DNA of 36,062 bases from Burkholderiales bacterium (GCA_005800795.1 SYEN01000232.1:1-36062); one strand, 5' to 3'; positions 6,724-15,246 are shown, counted from the first letter of the stretch. Translations and numbers: made by a program. Notes: generated by a model from the letters alone, not told the origin.

Positions 6724-8112
6724 CTAAAAAATATCCTTTAAAAACAGATACATATCATCCATTTCGTGCAGCAACGCCACGCGTTCGCGCAGTTGTTCAT
6801 ACTTCAGCTCATTCAACGGCCAGCGGCTCTGCAGAAAACAGTCGCGAAATTTGTCCTCGGCAGCTTGCGGTGAAATTGGGCGGCCCTCACTGCCCGCGAC
6901 ATCCTTGATGCGGCAGGACACCTCGCCATGGTTGCGTGTCTGCATACGCAACTCTACCGGCCCGCGTGTGCCGGTTTGCGTGGCATCCACTTTCACTACA
7001 ATTTTGCTCATGTGCACGGCAATGGCGGGATCGCGCGCCGCATCCGGCTGAATTTCGGCAAGGCCCAGCCGGCGGCGCACCAGCGCGCAGGCGATCGAGT
7101 AACGCAGATTGAATTGCGCGGCCACCTGCGCATCGCCGCTGGGGTCGTAATCCCCGCCGACAATGCGCTCGATATACGGTGTGATGGTGGCTTCCACCGA
7201 TAACACGTCATCGGGCTTGAGATCGTATTGATTGACCAGTTGCAGCGTGGCATCAATCGCCGTGTGATTGCAACCGCAACTCGGATACAGCTTGATGGTA
7301 GCCTGATCATTGTCAAAGCGCGTGCCGAGTTCGTGCAGCAGCACCGATGGATCGCCCGGCTGATACAGGGCATAGAAGCCGAATCTGCCTTCAATCACAT
7401 CCGGCGGCGCGGTGATGCCGCGTTGCGCGAGCAGCGCAGACTGCACGCCGGAGCGTGCGGCAAACGCCGCCAGCATGCGCTTGGCCAGCGAGGGTTGTAT
7501 GTTGGCTTGCTGTGTGCCCGATGCCTGCAAAAACGCCAGCCCCAGTGCGTGTTGCGTCTGCCCGACATCGAGCTTCAGCAAACGCGCGCAGGCCGCAGCC
7601 ACGCCAAACCCGGCCATTGCTGCCGTGTAATGAAAACCGCGATTCGGGTAAGCCGCAGCCGCGCCAAAGCGATGCGTAATGTCGCAACCCAGCACCAGCG
7701 CAGCCAGAAACTCCCGGCCCGAAGCATGCTGACGCTCGGCCATCGCCAGCACTGCCGGCAGCACGGCCACATAGGCATGTACCGCCACACCCAAACCAAT
7801 TGAGTCGTATTCGATGGCAGCGGCTGTTGTACTGTTAAGGAATGCCGCCGACGCTGCGGGCAGGCGCCCGCCAGAGCCACCAGCGCCAGCAGAAACACCG
7901 TATCCCCACACCGCGGCATCGGCACGTCCACCTTCTTCCGCCAGCATATCGAAGGTCTCACGGCACCCCGGCGCGTCCGCACCCGCCCACGCTGACGCGA
8001 GCGTATCCAGCATCAACAAACGAGCAGTGTCGAGATTGGCGGTGGGTATCGCCGCGAACGGCGTTTCTATCGCGTGCTGCGCCAACCGACCTGTGATGCT
8101 GCTCACGCCCAT
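6724..8112 (-). CDS. MmgE/PrpD family protein
   Basis: The 462-residue protein belongs to the MmgE/PrpD family, which includes 2-methylcitrate dehydratase, cis-aconitate decarboxylase and iminodisuccinate epimerase. Family landmarks are MLDTLASAWAGAD near the start, NSTTAAAIEYDSIGLGVAVH around residues 93-112, VLGCDITHRFG, and KLYPSCGCNHTAIDATLQL in the middle. Length is normal. It begins 30 bp after the ThDP-enzyme gene on the same strand, so the two are likely one operon. Which acid it acts on cannot be inferred; in catabolic clusters such proteins often dehydrate or isomerise hydroxy-acids. The last codons and stop lie inside a copy of the AT-rich dispersed motif, so the ending LFLKDIF may be element-derived. 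Confidence 0.9.
   Translation of the reverse strand: MGVSSITGRLAQHAIETPFAAIPTANLDTARLLMLDTLASAWAGADAPGCRETFDMLAEEGGRADAAVWGYGVSAGAGGSGGRLPAASAAFLNSTTAAAIEYDSIGLGVAVHAYVAVLPAVLAMAERQHASGREFLAALVLGCDITHRFGAAAAYPNRGFHYTAAMAGFGVAAACARLLKLDVGQTQHALGLAFLQASGTQQANIQPSLAKRMLAAFAARSGVQSALLAQRGITAPPDVIEGRFGFYALYQPGDPSVLLHELGTRFDNDQATIKLYPSCGCNHTAIDATLQLVNQYDLKPDDVLSVEATITPYIERIVGGDYDPSGDAQVAAQFNLRYSIACALVRRRLGLAEIQPDAARDPAIAVHMSKIVVKVDATQTGTRGPVELRMQTRNHGEVSCRIKDVAGSEGRPISPQAAEDKFRDCFLQSRWPLNELKYEQLRERVALLHEMDDMYLFLKDIF
6729..6757 (-). repeat. AT-rich boundary motif, copy 2 (over a stop region)
   Basis: On the minus strand this reads GATATGTATCTGTTTTTAAA then GGATATTTT. It covers the last codons of the MmgE/PrpD gene, immediately before its TAG stop at 6724-6726. 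Confidence 0.55.
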
Positions 8113-8142
8113 CTGCGCGCGAACGTCAGGCTCCAGCGGGCT

Positions 8143-9846
8143 TCAGTGTCCACCTGCGCCTCCCGGCGTCCACGCTGTCGGCGCCAGCGCCGTGTCGTCG
8201 CTGATCACATCCAGCAGCACCGGCTTGTTCATGGCCAGCGCCTTGGGCAGCAAGTCGCGCAACTGCGCCGGCGTCTCCACCCGGAACGCTTCGCAACCCA
8301 TGGCCTTCGCGATGGTCGCAAGATTCGCGGTCTTGGAAAAGCGCCACATTTCATCTGGTTTGTATTTGTCGCCGCGCTTGCCGCGATAAGCGTTGCCCAC
8401 CAGCGGGATTTCCTGATTGAGCGAGCTGTTGTTGTTGACCACCATCACCAAGTTGATGCCGTGGCGCGCGGCGGTTTCGAGTTCGCCAATGTGATAATAA
8501 AACCCGCCATCACCACTGAACAGAATCACCGGCTGGTCTGGCAGCGCACACTTCACGCCCAGCGCGCCGGGCAGGCCCCAACCGAGCGAACCGGCGCAAC
8601 GGATATAACGTTGTGTGGCATGACGCATCTCGATCAACTGCCCCGTCCACATGCCCGCATGGCCGGTGTCGGATACCACCACGCCGTTGGCGGGCAGCGC
8701 TTCGGTTATCTCCTTGCAAATGCGCTCGGGGCGCAGCGGCGTGGCATCCGAGTTGTAGTGTGCCACCACGCTCGCGCGCCAGTCGGCGACGATTTGCTGC
8801 ACGCGTTTCACCCACGCCTGCGCACCCGCAGCAGGTGAACCCGCCAGCGCGATCATGTGCCTTAGCGTCGCTTTCGCATCACCCAGCACAGATGCCGCGT
8901 TCGGATAATTCCGACCCAGCTCCTGCGCGTCGATATCGATCTGAATCACCGTCACGCCCGGCGCGGGAATTTTCCAGTTGGCGGTCACCTGCGCACCCGC
9001 ATGGCTGCCGATGAACAGCACCAGGTCAGCCTCGGATATCGCACGGTTCGCGCACTCGCGTGAATACACGCCCGGCACGCCCACCGCCAGCGGATTGGTA
9101 TCGAGTATCGCACCTTTGGCATTGAGCGACGTCGCCACGGGGATTTGCAGTTTCTCGGCAAACGCCACCAGCTCGGCCTGTGCGCCTGACGCGGTAACGC
9201 CGCCACCGGCCACGATAATTGGCCTCTGCGCTTGGGCGAGCACCGCCAGCGCGGCTTTCACACGCTCGATTTCCGGCTCGGGCCGGTACGCGGGTACTAC
9301 CGTGTAATTTTTCTCGATAATCGGCGCCGGCAAATCCGCCTCGCACTCGATGCCCTGCCCGTGCGAACCGCGCAGCCGCAGATGCACCGGCTTTGGCGCA
9401 CCGGTGGTAGCGGCGCGAAACAGTTGCCGCATCAAATCGGGTAGACGCGACACATCGTCGAGTTGCAGATTGAGTTTTGTCATCGAATCAAACTGCGCGA
9501 AATCCTCGACCTCCTGATAAGCGTAGCGATAACGGCTGGGCGTGCCCGGCCCGCCGGTAATCGCGATCACCGGCGCCCCCGCCAGATAGGCATCACGCAG
9601 GCCCGCCACGATGTTGGACGCACCGATCTGCTGCCCCATGCACAAGCTCGGCCGGTTGGCCGCGCGCGCGTAACCATCGGCCATGTAAGCCGCAGCTTTT
9701 TCACCATGCGTGAGAATTTTCTGAATGCCGAGTTCATCCATCTCGGCCAGCACCTCCATCAAAATCGTCGGCACAAAAAAAGCATGTGTGATGCCGTAAC
9801 CCTTCATGACTTCGGCGAAATAGCGTGCTCCGGTGGTTTTTGGCAT
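8143..9846 (-). CDS. Thiamine-diphosphate-dependent enzyme (acetolactate synthase / 2-keto acid decarboxylase-like)
   Basis: This 567-residue protein has the three-domain layout of the ThDP family. The N-terminal pyrimidine-binding domain carries the catalytic glutamate Glu49 in THGEKAAAYMADGYAR. A central domain follows (RPIIVAGGGVTASGAQAEL). The C-terminal pyrophosphate domain has the metal/ThDP motif beginning GDGG at 445 and ending NNN at 471-473. Enzymes of this type join or decarboxylate 2-keto acids (acetolactate synthase, benzoylformate decarboxylase, sulfopyruvate decarboxylase). The PTILMEVLAEMDELG segment differs from textbook acetolactate synthases, so a biosynthetic role is not supported. 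It is upstream of the MmgE/PrpD gene in the same operon. The start ATG at 9846 matches the usual beginning KTTGARYFAEVMKGYGI. Confidence 0.9.
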   Translation of the reverse strand: MPKTTGARYFAEVMKGYGITHAFFVPTILMEVLAEMDELGIQKILTHGEKAAAYMADGYARAANRPSLCMGQQIGASNIVAGLRDAYLAGAPVIAITGGPGTPSRYRYAYQEVEDFAQFDSMTKLNLQLDDVSRLPDLMRQLFRAATTGAPKPVHLRLRGSHGQGIECEADLPAPIIEKNYTVVPAYRPEPEIERVKAALAVLAQAQRPIIVAGGGVTASGAQAELVAFAEKLQIPVATSLNAKGAILDTNPLAVGVPGVYSRECANRAISEADLVLFIGSHAGAQVTANWKIPAPGVTVIQIDIDAQELGRNYPNAASVLGDAKATLRHMIALAGSPAAGAQAWVKRVQQIVADWRASVVAHYNSDATPLRPERICKEITEALPANGVVVSDTGHAGMWTGQLIEMRHATQRYIRCAGSLGWGLPGALGVKCALPDQPVILFSGDGGFYYHIGELETAARHGINLVMVVNNNSSLNQEIPLVGNAYRGKRGDKYKPDEMWRFSKTANLATIAKAMGCEAFRVETPAQLRDLLPKALAMNKPVLLDVISDDTALAPTAWTPGGAGGH

Positions 9847-9929
9847 GGAAAAATCTCGCTAATGTAAACAGGAAGTAAAACCAAACTTAGGGCACGGAAA
9901 TCGCCCGGCCCAACAGAACAGGATCGCGC

Positions 9930-10580
9930 CTACACCAAGGGCCGCGAGTACAGCGGCAACGCCGCCAGCGTCGGCATGCCGCTCGGTGGCGAGGTACGCG
10001 CCACATTCATCAGCATGGCGATCATGGCGTAGTAGCCCACCACGCCGATGAGATCGACGACGCTTTCTTCGCCGAAGTGTTTGACGGCGCGCGCGTAGGT
10101 GGGGTCGGACACGCCGCGATTCTTCAAAAGTTCGTTGACGAAATCATAGACAATGGCTTCGTCTTTTTTCATTTTCTCAGGCCGGCGGCATTCGGCGAGT
10201 GCTGCAATGGTGTCCGGATGCAATCCGCCTTTTAACGCGTGTGGCACGTGCACCGCCCACTCGAACTGGCACGACCAATCGCGCGCGGCCATCAGCCCAG
10301 CCATTTCCGCCAGCCGGAACGGCACCTTGACGCCCCAGCGGATGTAAGCGCCCAGCGCCTGTGTCGGGCCGGTGAGGCCAGGGCTGCGCATCATCGGCAC
10401 GAACGGGCCGCGTACGTCTTTGCGCGGACCAGCGGTGATATCGGCGGCGGCTTTTTTCTGCGCAGCGTTGAGTTTTTCCGGCGGGATACGCGGCAGACGT
10501 TCGCGCAGGATGTCGACACGCATTTGCTTTTTTTGTTTGACGGCGGGGGCGTGTTTGGCGGCGGCAGTGGATTGGGGCAT
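9930..10580 (-). CDS. Carboxymuconolactone decarboxylase (CMD/AhpD-like) family protein
   Basis: The 216-residue protein is an all-helical CMD-like protein. The core segment is MAGLMAARDWSCQFEWAVHVPHA (in two blocks around residues 93-115), containing Cys104 and His111. The classical AhpD CxxC pair is absent, so a peroxidase role is unlikely; family members of this kind are often lactonase- or decarboxylase-like but poorly characterised. The chosen ATG has a good ribosome site (AAAGGA) supplied by an adjacent AT-rich motif. An internal Met20 is a possible alternative start, because the first 19 residues are lysine/alanine-rich and not conserved-looking. It is transcribed towards the ThDP-enzyme gene, 83 bp away, and may belong to the same catabolic cluster. 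Confidence 0.85.
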   Translation of the reverse strand: MPQSTAAAKHAPAVKQKKQMRVDILRERLPRIPPEKLNAAQKKAAADITAGPRKDVRGPFVPMMRSPGLTGPTQALGAYIRWGVKVPFRLAEMAGLMAARDWSCQFEWAVHVPHALKGGLHPDTIAALAECRRPEKMKKDEAIVYDFVNELLKNRGVSDPTYARAVKHFGEESVVDLIGVVGYYAMIAMLMNVARTSPPSGMPTLAALPLYSRPLV

Positions 10581-10610
10581 TATTTTTCCTTTAAAACAAA
10601 TAGTTACAAA
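10581..10610 (-). repeat. AT-rich boundary motif, copy 3 (carries a ribosome site)
   Basis: On the minus strand GTAACTATTTGTTTTAAAGG is followed by AAAAATA and then the ATG of the CMD-like gene. The motif therefore provides the Shine-Dalgarno sequence AAAGGA and touches the start codon. Confidence 0.7.
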
Positions 10611-10639
10611 AATAGGCGCAACACGTCAATACTCTATTT

Positions 10640-10754
10640 CCGTCATTCTGGCGAAAGCCGAAATCCAGCGCGTCACCTTATGCGAAGCATCTGAATTTTG
10701 CATCCTGCGGATCGAAGTCATCGTACTGGATTCTGGCCTTCGCCAGAATGACGG
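10640..10754. repeat. Second paired inverted repeat (CCGTCATTC... class)
   Basis: The left arm (10640-10668) and right arm (10726-10754) are about 29 bp each and nearly perfect reverse complements, beginning CCGTCATTCTGGCG. They enclose 57 bp. The layout (two palindromic arms about 55 bp apart, outer ends CCGTC) is the same as at 1066-1175, but the arm sequence is a variant. It fills the spacer between the CMD-like gene and the MauG-like gene, where the latter ends. Confidence 0.8.
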
Positions 10755-10809
10755 CGTGGGTGATCAGCTTTTCCATGCAGCCAGGCGCACGGAACGCAAC
10801 GGCTACGCC

Positions 10810-12078
10810 TTACGGCGCCGCGTAGTTGTCTTCGACCACTGCCTTACTGCCCACCGTACACGGCGGCATCGCATATTCCTTGCCACGCCAGGGCGGCGCG
10901 CGATCCATATTCAGCGTTTGCAAAAACGCCACCAGATCTGCCGACTCACGCTGCGTGAGTTTCAGCGGCCGCAGCAGGCTTTCGCCGTCGGTGTGCAGCC
11001 GTTCTATGTTCAGCTCCGAGTAGTGGCGAACCACCTGCTCCAGTGTCATCATTTCACCGCTGTGCATATAGGGCCCGGTGTAACCCACGTTACGCAGCGA
11101 CGGCACCTTGAACTCGCCAAAGTTGCGACGCTCCGGTTTCAAATGCGTGGTCTTGGTAGCGGTTGCGCGCGTGGCGTCGTCGTTATACGGCCCCAGCAGA
11201 TTGAATTTGCTGCCCAAAAGCAGCTTAATGCCATCGTGGCGGCCGCCATCCACCTTTTTGCTGCCTCCCTCGATGAAATGCGACACACCGATATCGTGAA
11301 ACTCGCCATTGGTGAACATGGGCCCAGTGTGGCAGGTGCTGCAAATGCCCTTGCCGATGAATATCTGCAGGCCGCGACGGGCGTCACGCGGATACAAGCC
11401 GGCCGCAGCCTTGTCGCCACGCGCCAGCGCATCGCGGAACTGATCGAATGGCGTGAATTCCGTCGTCAGTGTTTCCTGAAACGCAGCCATCACCTTGCCG
11501 ACACCCACCAGCACGGCTTCGTCATCCTGCTTCGACGGACTGATGCCAAAGGTTTTTTCATAGCGGCACGACAGGTCTGCATCCTTGCGCAGGTATTGCG
11601 CCACGTGCGCGGCATTCGACCCGAGTTCGCGCGCATCAAGAATCGGCCGTATGCTTTGCGACCACAGGCTGTCTGCCGCGCCATCCAGCGCGAACCAGCG
11701 GTGATGGCGCATGTTCATCAGCGTGGGCGTATTACGGTCGACCAGCGCCAAACCCTGATTGCGCTTGACGCCATCCGTCCAGTTGTACTCAGCAATATGG
11801 CAGGTGCCGCAAGACACCTTGTCATTTGCCGACAGTTTTTCGTCGAAGAACAACCGCTCTCCCAGATCAACCGCGTGCGTGTTACCCGACACGCGATTCG
11901 AGGGATCAGGCGACCATTTCATCGGCCACGGGCCGTGGCGGAGTATGCGGCTCACTTCCGCTTCGTTGAACTCGATCACGCCCGGTTCGTTGGCTTGGGT
12001 CGCGCCCGCAAACCACACCGCGCTCATGGCGCTGACGGCGAGCGCGCCCGCCGTCAGAATTGTTTTCATTTTTTTCAT
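10810..12078 (-). CDS. Di-haem cytochrome c peroxidase / MauG-like protein, exported
   Basis: The protein of 422 residues starts with a signal peptide (MKKMKTILTAGALAVSAMSA, cleavage probably near ATQA at 25-28). It has two haem c attachment motifs, CGTCH (Cys90, Cys93, His94) and CSTCH (Cys246, Cys249, His250), spaced as in the bacterial cytochrome c peroxidase/MauG family. The NTPTLMNMRHHRWFALDG segment and SLRNVGYTGPYMHSG are typical. Members reduce hydrogen peroxide or carry out oxidative protein modification in the periplasm; which applies is not visible. Its start overlaps the stop of the YtkA-like gene by 4 bp (ATGA), so the two are translationally coupled within a three-gene exported operon. 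Confidence 0.92.
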   Translation of the reverse strand: MKKMKTILTAGALAVSAMSAVWFAGATQANEPGVIEFNEAEVSRILRHGPWPMKWSPDPSNRVSGNTHAVDLGERLFFDEKLSANDKVSCGTCHIAEYNWTDGVKRNQGLALVDRNTPTLMNMRHHRWFALDGAADSLWSQSIRPILDARELGSNAAHVAQYLRKDADLSCRYEKTFGISPSKQDDEAVLVGVGKVMAAFQETLTTEFTPFDQFRDALARGDKAAAGLYPRDARRGLQIFIGKGICSTCHTGPMFTNGEFHDIGVSHFIEGGSKKVDGGRHDGIKLLLGSKFNLLGPYNDDATRATATKTTHLKPERRNFGEFKVPSLRNVGYTGPYMHSGEMMTLEQVVRHYSELNIERLHTDGESLLRPLKLTQRESADLVAFLQTLNMDRAPPWRGKEYAMPPCTVGSKAVVEDNYAAP

Positions 12079-12509
12079 TGCAGCACCACACTGGTTGTCA
12101 TGCGCTCAGTTACGTTTGCCACGCCACCATCGGCGCCCGCGCGCACCTCGAAAATATACTCCCATCGGCCGGGCATGTGAAACATCAAGCCTTCAGCGCG
12201 ATACTTACCCGCGCCGCTGCTGGTGACGGCAGTTTTGTAATTCATGCCATGACGGTGTTCGGGCATGTGGGCATCGACGCGCACGCTGTGCGGAGCAGCC
12301 GCGCCGTCCTTGGCGCATACTGAAAGCTCCACCACGAAGTGCTGGCCGATGACGATTTTGTCGGGTAGGGTGCGCCAGGCGACTGCGTAGTGTTTCGCAT
12401 CGATGATTTGCGGCTTGGCACCCTTGCCTGCGCCCAGGTCCGGTACACAAGCGCAGGCGAGCCCCGCGCCAGTCAACAGTACCAGCCCGGCAAAAACTCT
12501 CCAGTTCAT
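12075..12509 (-). CDS. Small exported YtkA/FixH-like protein
   Basis: This 144-residue protein has a hydrophobic N-terminal signal (NWRVFAGLVLLTGAGLACAC). A beta-sandwich-like domain follows, with HSVRVDAHMPEHRHGMNYKT and FHMPGRWEYIFEV, which resembles YtkA-like and FixH-like domains. Such domains often occur beside haem or copper proteins and may assist metal or redox handling. The HMPEHRHGMN segment is rich in His and Met and could bind copper; that is inference. The gene overlaps the amidohydrolase by 4 bp upstream and the MauG-like gene by 4 bp downstream. Whether Cys19 or Cys21 is lipid-modified is uncertain because the lipobox is imperfect. Confidence 0.8.
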   Translation of the reverse strand: MNWRVFAGLVLLTGAGLACACVPDLGAGKGAKPQIIDAKHYAVAWRTLPDKIVIGQHFVVELSVCAKDGAAAPHSVRVDAHMPEHRHGMNYKTAVTSSGAGKYRAEGLMFHMPGRWEYIFEVRAGADGGVANVTERMTTSVVLQ

Positions 12510-13330
12510 GGCTTCATCGCATTGCCAAAAATCGCATCGCCATTTTTGTAGGCTACGCGCTCCGCCACTTCGAGCGGCAACTCCGTCATCCAGCCGCGCG
12601 ACCAGTTGGCATGCTCAACCACGTAGTGCCAGCGTTCGGCGGTATAAGTATCGGTTCCAACCATGAAACGATCCGGAAATTCCATAAACGCAGCACGCCA
12701 ATCAGAATCAAGCTTGCCGCCGGGGGCATGATCGTTTCTGAATGCGAGATCGCACCACAGGTTTTTGTATTTGCGCAGCATCTCGCGCACCTTATCGGGC
12801 CGCTCAAAACCCGAATGCGCCCACAACACGCGCGCATCCGGATCCTGCTTGAAAATGCGCTCCACCGCATCGGCATCGGAGTGCGCGTGCAGAAACAGTT
12901 TGTACTGCTTAGCCCATTGCACAACCTGCCGCGCCACGGGCGCGTCAACATCCGCGCCGAAGACATGAAATTCGCCGATGGCGGCATAGCGGTATTTTTT
13001 CAGGCGCTCGCGCAAGTACGTGGCGACGGTTTCATCTTTGAACCAGGCGCTGATGTCGGCACGCGTGCGGTAGGTGCGCAGCGACGGCAAAATCAGGTCG
13101 GGTGCTTCCGCGTACAACTTTTGATTGCCGTCGTCGTTGGTGCTCGACACCAGCGCGCGCTTCACCCCCGCCTTACGCAACAGCGCGATGGCCTCTTTCG
13201 GCGGCATGCGCTCCCACGCCTCCTGGCTGTAATGGATATGCGCGTCGAAAATCGGCAATGGCGCCGCCGCCCATGCCACAGGCCCGGCAAGCAGGCCCAC
13301 GCAAAGTAGCAGTCGTAGGAATTTTGGCAT
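12506..13330 (-). CDS. Exported amidohydrolase-family metal-dependent hydrolase
   Basis: The 274-residue protein is a TIM-barrel amidohydrolase of the Amidohydro_2 type with a signal peptide (FLRLLLCVGLLAGPVAWA). The metal-binding HxH is His31/His33 in IFDAHIHYS. Further likely ligands are in LHAHSDAD, LWAHSGFERPD and GTDTYTAERWHY. Family members hydrolyse C-N, C-O or C-C bonds. Secretion is unusual for this fold and matches its two exported operon partners. It is the first gene of the operon; its stop overlaps the YtkA-like start by 4 bp. The upstream 232-bp region is shared with the divergent NIPSNAP gene. The substrate is unknown. Confidence 0.87.
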   Translation of the reverse strand: MPKFLRLLLCVGLLAGPVAWAAAPLPIFDAHIHYSQEAWERMPPKEAIALLRKAGVKRALVSSTNDDGNQKLYAEAPDLILPSLRTYRTRADISAWFKDETVATYLRERLKKYRYAAIGEFHVFGADVDAPVARQVVQWAKQYKLFLHAHSDADAVERIFKQDPDARVLWAHSGFERPDKVREMLRKYKNLWCDLAFRNDHAPGGKLDSDWRAAFMEFPDRFMVGTDTYTAERWHYVVEHANWSRGWMTELPLEVAERVAYKNGDAIFGNAMKP

Positions 13331-13388
13331 GGTGAAAGTTTATCAGGTTGCGGCTGCAGTAATCCATGCCGCCATTGAACCAAAAATC

Positions 13389-13417
13389 ATAACTAATTGT
13401 TTTTATTGACTTTTTTG
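13389..13417 (+). repeat. AT-rich boundary motif, copy 4
   Basis: ATAACTAATTGTTTTTATTG followed by ACTTTTTTG lies in the intergenic region between the divergent amidohydrolase and NIPSNAP genes, 58 bp from the amidohydrolase start. It is nearly identical to the copy at 34915 inside a coding region. Confidence 0.7.
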
Positions 13418-13562
13418 TCACCGTCAAAATCTCACTGACTGCATGCGGTTTGATACACTCGGACGGTAGTCTCCCTCGCAGCAACCCGCAGTACCTGTCG
13501 GACTTGTTCGACCCAACCCTGATTCTTCATTCTTAAGTTCACTCCCAAGAAAAGGACTCGCC

Positions 13563-14201
13563 ATGATTTACGAAGTCAGAACCTATACCGTCAAACCGCG
13601 CTCAATGCCCGAAGTCGAAAAACGCTTCGGTGAAAAGTATGAGCAGCGCAAAAAATACTCTGAGCTCGCCGCGTTCTGGAAAGTTGAAGTCGGCCCCCTC
13701 AACACCTTCATGCACGTGTGGGGTTACAAGGATATGGCCGAACGCGCCACCATCCGCGCCGCAGCGATAAAGGATGGCGCATGGCCGCCACCCATCGCCG
13801 AATTCCTAGTGAGCCAGAAATCCGAAATCATGAATCAGACTTCGTTTTCGCCCGAATTGAAGCCCAGCAACAACGGCCCATGGTTCGAGTGGCGCGAGTA
13901 CACCCATAACCCCGGCCAGTTGCCGATCATGATGAAAAACTGGGAAGTCGCTCTGGAAGCGCGTCTGAAATTCGGCCTCATCACCGCGCTGTGGTACAGC
14001 GAACTGGGCGGCTTGAACAAGTGGATCCACGTGTGGCCGTACAAATCGCTCGACCAACGCAACGAAGTCCGCGATCAGGCCCACAAGACCGGCGCCTGGC
14101 CGCCCTCCGCGCGCGCCAAGACCGATGGCCGCCCGATTGAATCGCTTTCGATGCAGGAAAACAAATTCATGACGGCAGCGAGCTTTTCGCCGATCAAATA
14201 A
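13563..14201 (+). CDS. NIPSNAP-family protein, two tandem domains
   Basis: The 212-residue protein contains two NIPSNAP-type alpha/beta-barrel domains. The first begins MIYEVRTYTVKPRSMPEVEK and the second begins near residue 105 with WFEWREYTHNPGQLP. Both contain a paired motif of the type LNTFMHVWGYKD / LNKWIHVWPYKS. NIPSNAP proteins are ferredoxin-like folds of uncertain function, often beside catabolic genes. A good ribosome site (AAGGA, nine bases before ATG) supports the start. The gene stands alone and is followed by a strong terminator, so it is probably monocistronic. It diverges from the exported amidohydrolase operon. Confidence 0.9.
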   Translation: MIYEVRTYTVKPRSMPEVEKRFGEKYEQRKKYSELAAFWKVEVGPLNTFMHVWGYKDMAERATIRAAAIKDGAWPPPIAEFLVSQKSEIMNQTSFSPELKPSNNGPWFEWREYTHNPGQLPIMMKNWEVALEARLKFGLITALWYSELGGLNKWIHVWPYKSLDQRNEVRDQAHKTGAWPPSARAKTDGRPIESLSMQENKFMTAASFSPIK

Positions 14202-14218
14202 CGCGTTATTGCGCCACT

Positions 14219-14250
14219 AAAAACGAGAGGCGTTGCCTCTCGTTTTTTTA
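14219..14250. terminator. Bidirectional Rho-independent terminator
   Basis: A perfect stem ACGAGAGGC / GCCTCTCGT with loop GTT (14223-14243) is flanked by an A-run on the left and TTTTTTTA on the right. It ends transcription of the NIPSNAP gene and also of the convergent Bug gene, whose stop codon lies inside the T-run. Confidence 0.92.
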
Positions 14251-15246
14251 TTCCAATTTGATGCCCGCTGCCTTCACCACCTTCGCCCACATCGCCAGTT
14301 CCGTGCGCACCATCCCGGCAAAAAGCTCTGGCGAGCTGGCGACAACCTCCACGCCTTCATTGGCGAACACCTTGCGCACGTCGGGTGACTGCAACGCGCG
14401 TACGACTTCGCCGTGAATTTTTGCCAACACCGCCGGCGGTGTTTTCGCCGGTGCGAACAAGCCGTTCCACGGCCCGTGGTCATAACCCGTCACACCGGAT
14501 TCGGCGAAGGTCGGCACTTCGGGCGCGGCAGGCGAACGCGCAGCCGTCGTCACCGCGATGGCGCGCAACTTGCCGCTGCGTACATGCGGCAGCACACCCA
14601 CGGTGGTGCCGATGTTGAGTTGCACCTGCCCGCCAATGGTGGCGGTCACCGCTGGCCCGCCGCCGGTGTATGGGATATGCACAAGATCAATGCCGGTCAT
14701 GGCCTTGAGCAGCTCCATCGACATATGCGTGCCGCTCGCCAGCCCCGCTGAGGCGAAATTAATGGTGCCGGGCCTGGCCTTGGCCATCGCCAACACATCC
14801 TGCAGGTTCGTCCCGGCGAAGCTCGGATGCGCCGCCAGCAAGTTGGAAAATCGCGTCAATTGCGAGACCGGCGCGAGATCGCGCTCCGTGTCGTACGGCA
14901 TACGTTTGTGCATGCTCGGGTTCACCGTGATGCCCGACGCCACCACCATCAGCGTGTGGCCATCGGGTGCTGCGCGCACCACCAGTTCGGTGCCGATGAT
15001 GGTTCCCGCGCCGGGCCGGTTGTCCACCACCACCGGCTGCTTCCACGCATCCGACAGGGAACGGGCGATAAGCCGCGCGGTAAGGTCGGTCGATGCCCCC
15101 GGCGATTGCGGCACAATGACACGGATCGGACGCGAGGGGTAGCCAGCCACATTTACGGCAAGCTGTTGTGCAAGGGCGCCACCGCTAATGACCAATGCCG
15201 TCCCAGCAAAAATCCATCCGGCCACCTGCCCTCTATCGCCCTTCAT
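14248..15246 (-). CDS. Bug/TctC-family periplasmic solute receptor
   Basis: This is a tripartite tricarboxylate transporter receptor of about 332 residues. The start at 15246 (MKGDRGQVAGW) has a good ribosome site (AAGGAG) and yields a proper signal peptide ending near GGALAQQ; a longer frame from 15279 lacks support. Family landmarks are YPSRPIRVIVPQSPGASTDLTARL, split around the ligand-binding Ser-Thr-Asp loop, then VVDNRPGAGTIIGTELV and PDGHTLM. Bug receptors bind carboxylates and aromatic acids in the periplasm. No TctA/TctB genes are nearby, which is common for orphan Bug proteins in Burkholderiales. The next gene upstream is a clear paralogue. Confidence 0.94.
   Translation of the reverse strand: MKGDRGQVAGWIFAGTALVISGGALAQQLAVNVAGYPSRPIRVIVPQSPGASTDLTARLIARSLSDAWKQPVVVDNRPGAGTIIGTELVVRAAPDGHTLMVVASGITVNPSMHKRMPYDTERDLAPVSQLTRFSNLLAAHPSFAGTNLQDVLAMAKARPGTINFASAGLASGTHMSMELLKAMTGIDLVHIPYTGGGPAVTATIGGQVQLNIGTTVGVLPHVRSGKLRAIAVTTAARSPAAPEVPTFAESGVTGYDHGPWNGLFAPAKTPPAVLAKIHGEVVRALQSPDVRKVFANEGVEVVASSPELFAGMVRTELAMWAKVVKAAGIKLE

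Noticed and set aside
10372..12180. A long open frame of about 600 codons opposite the MauG-like gene
   Set aside because: It is antisense to a well-supported di-haem gene, has no recognisable domains and runs through the repeat region; it is a shadow of GC-rich coding sequence.
13389..13460. TTGAC within the AT-rich motif as a -35 promoter box
   Set aside because: Only some copies (13389, 16281, 34915) have the TTGAC extension and the 34915 copy lies in a coding frame; no consistent -10 box follows, so a promoter role for the family is not supported.
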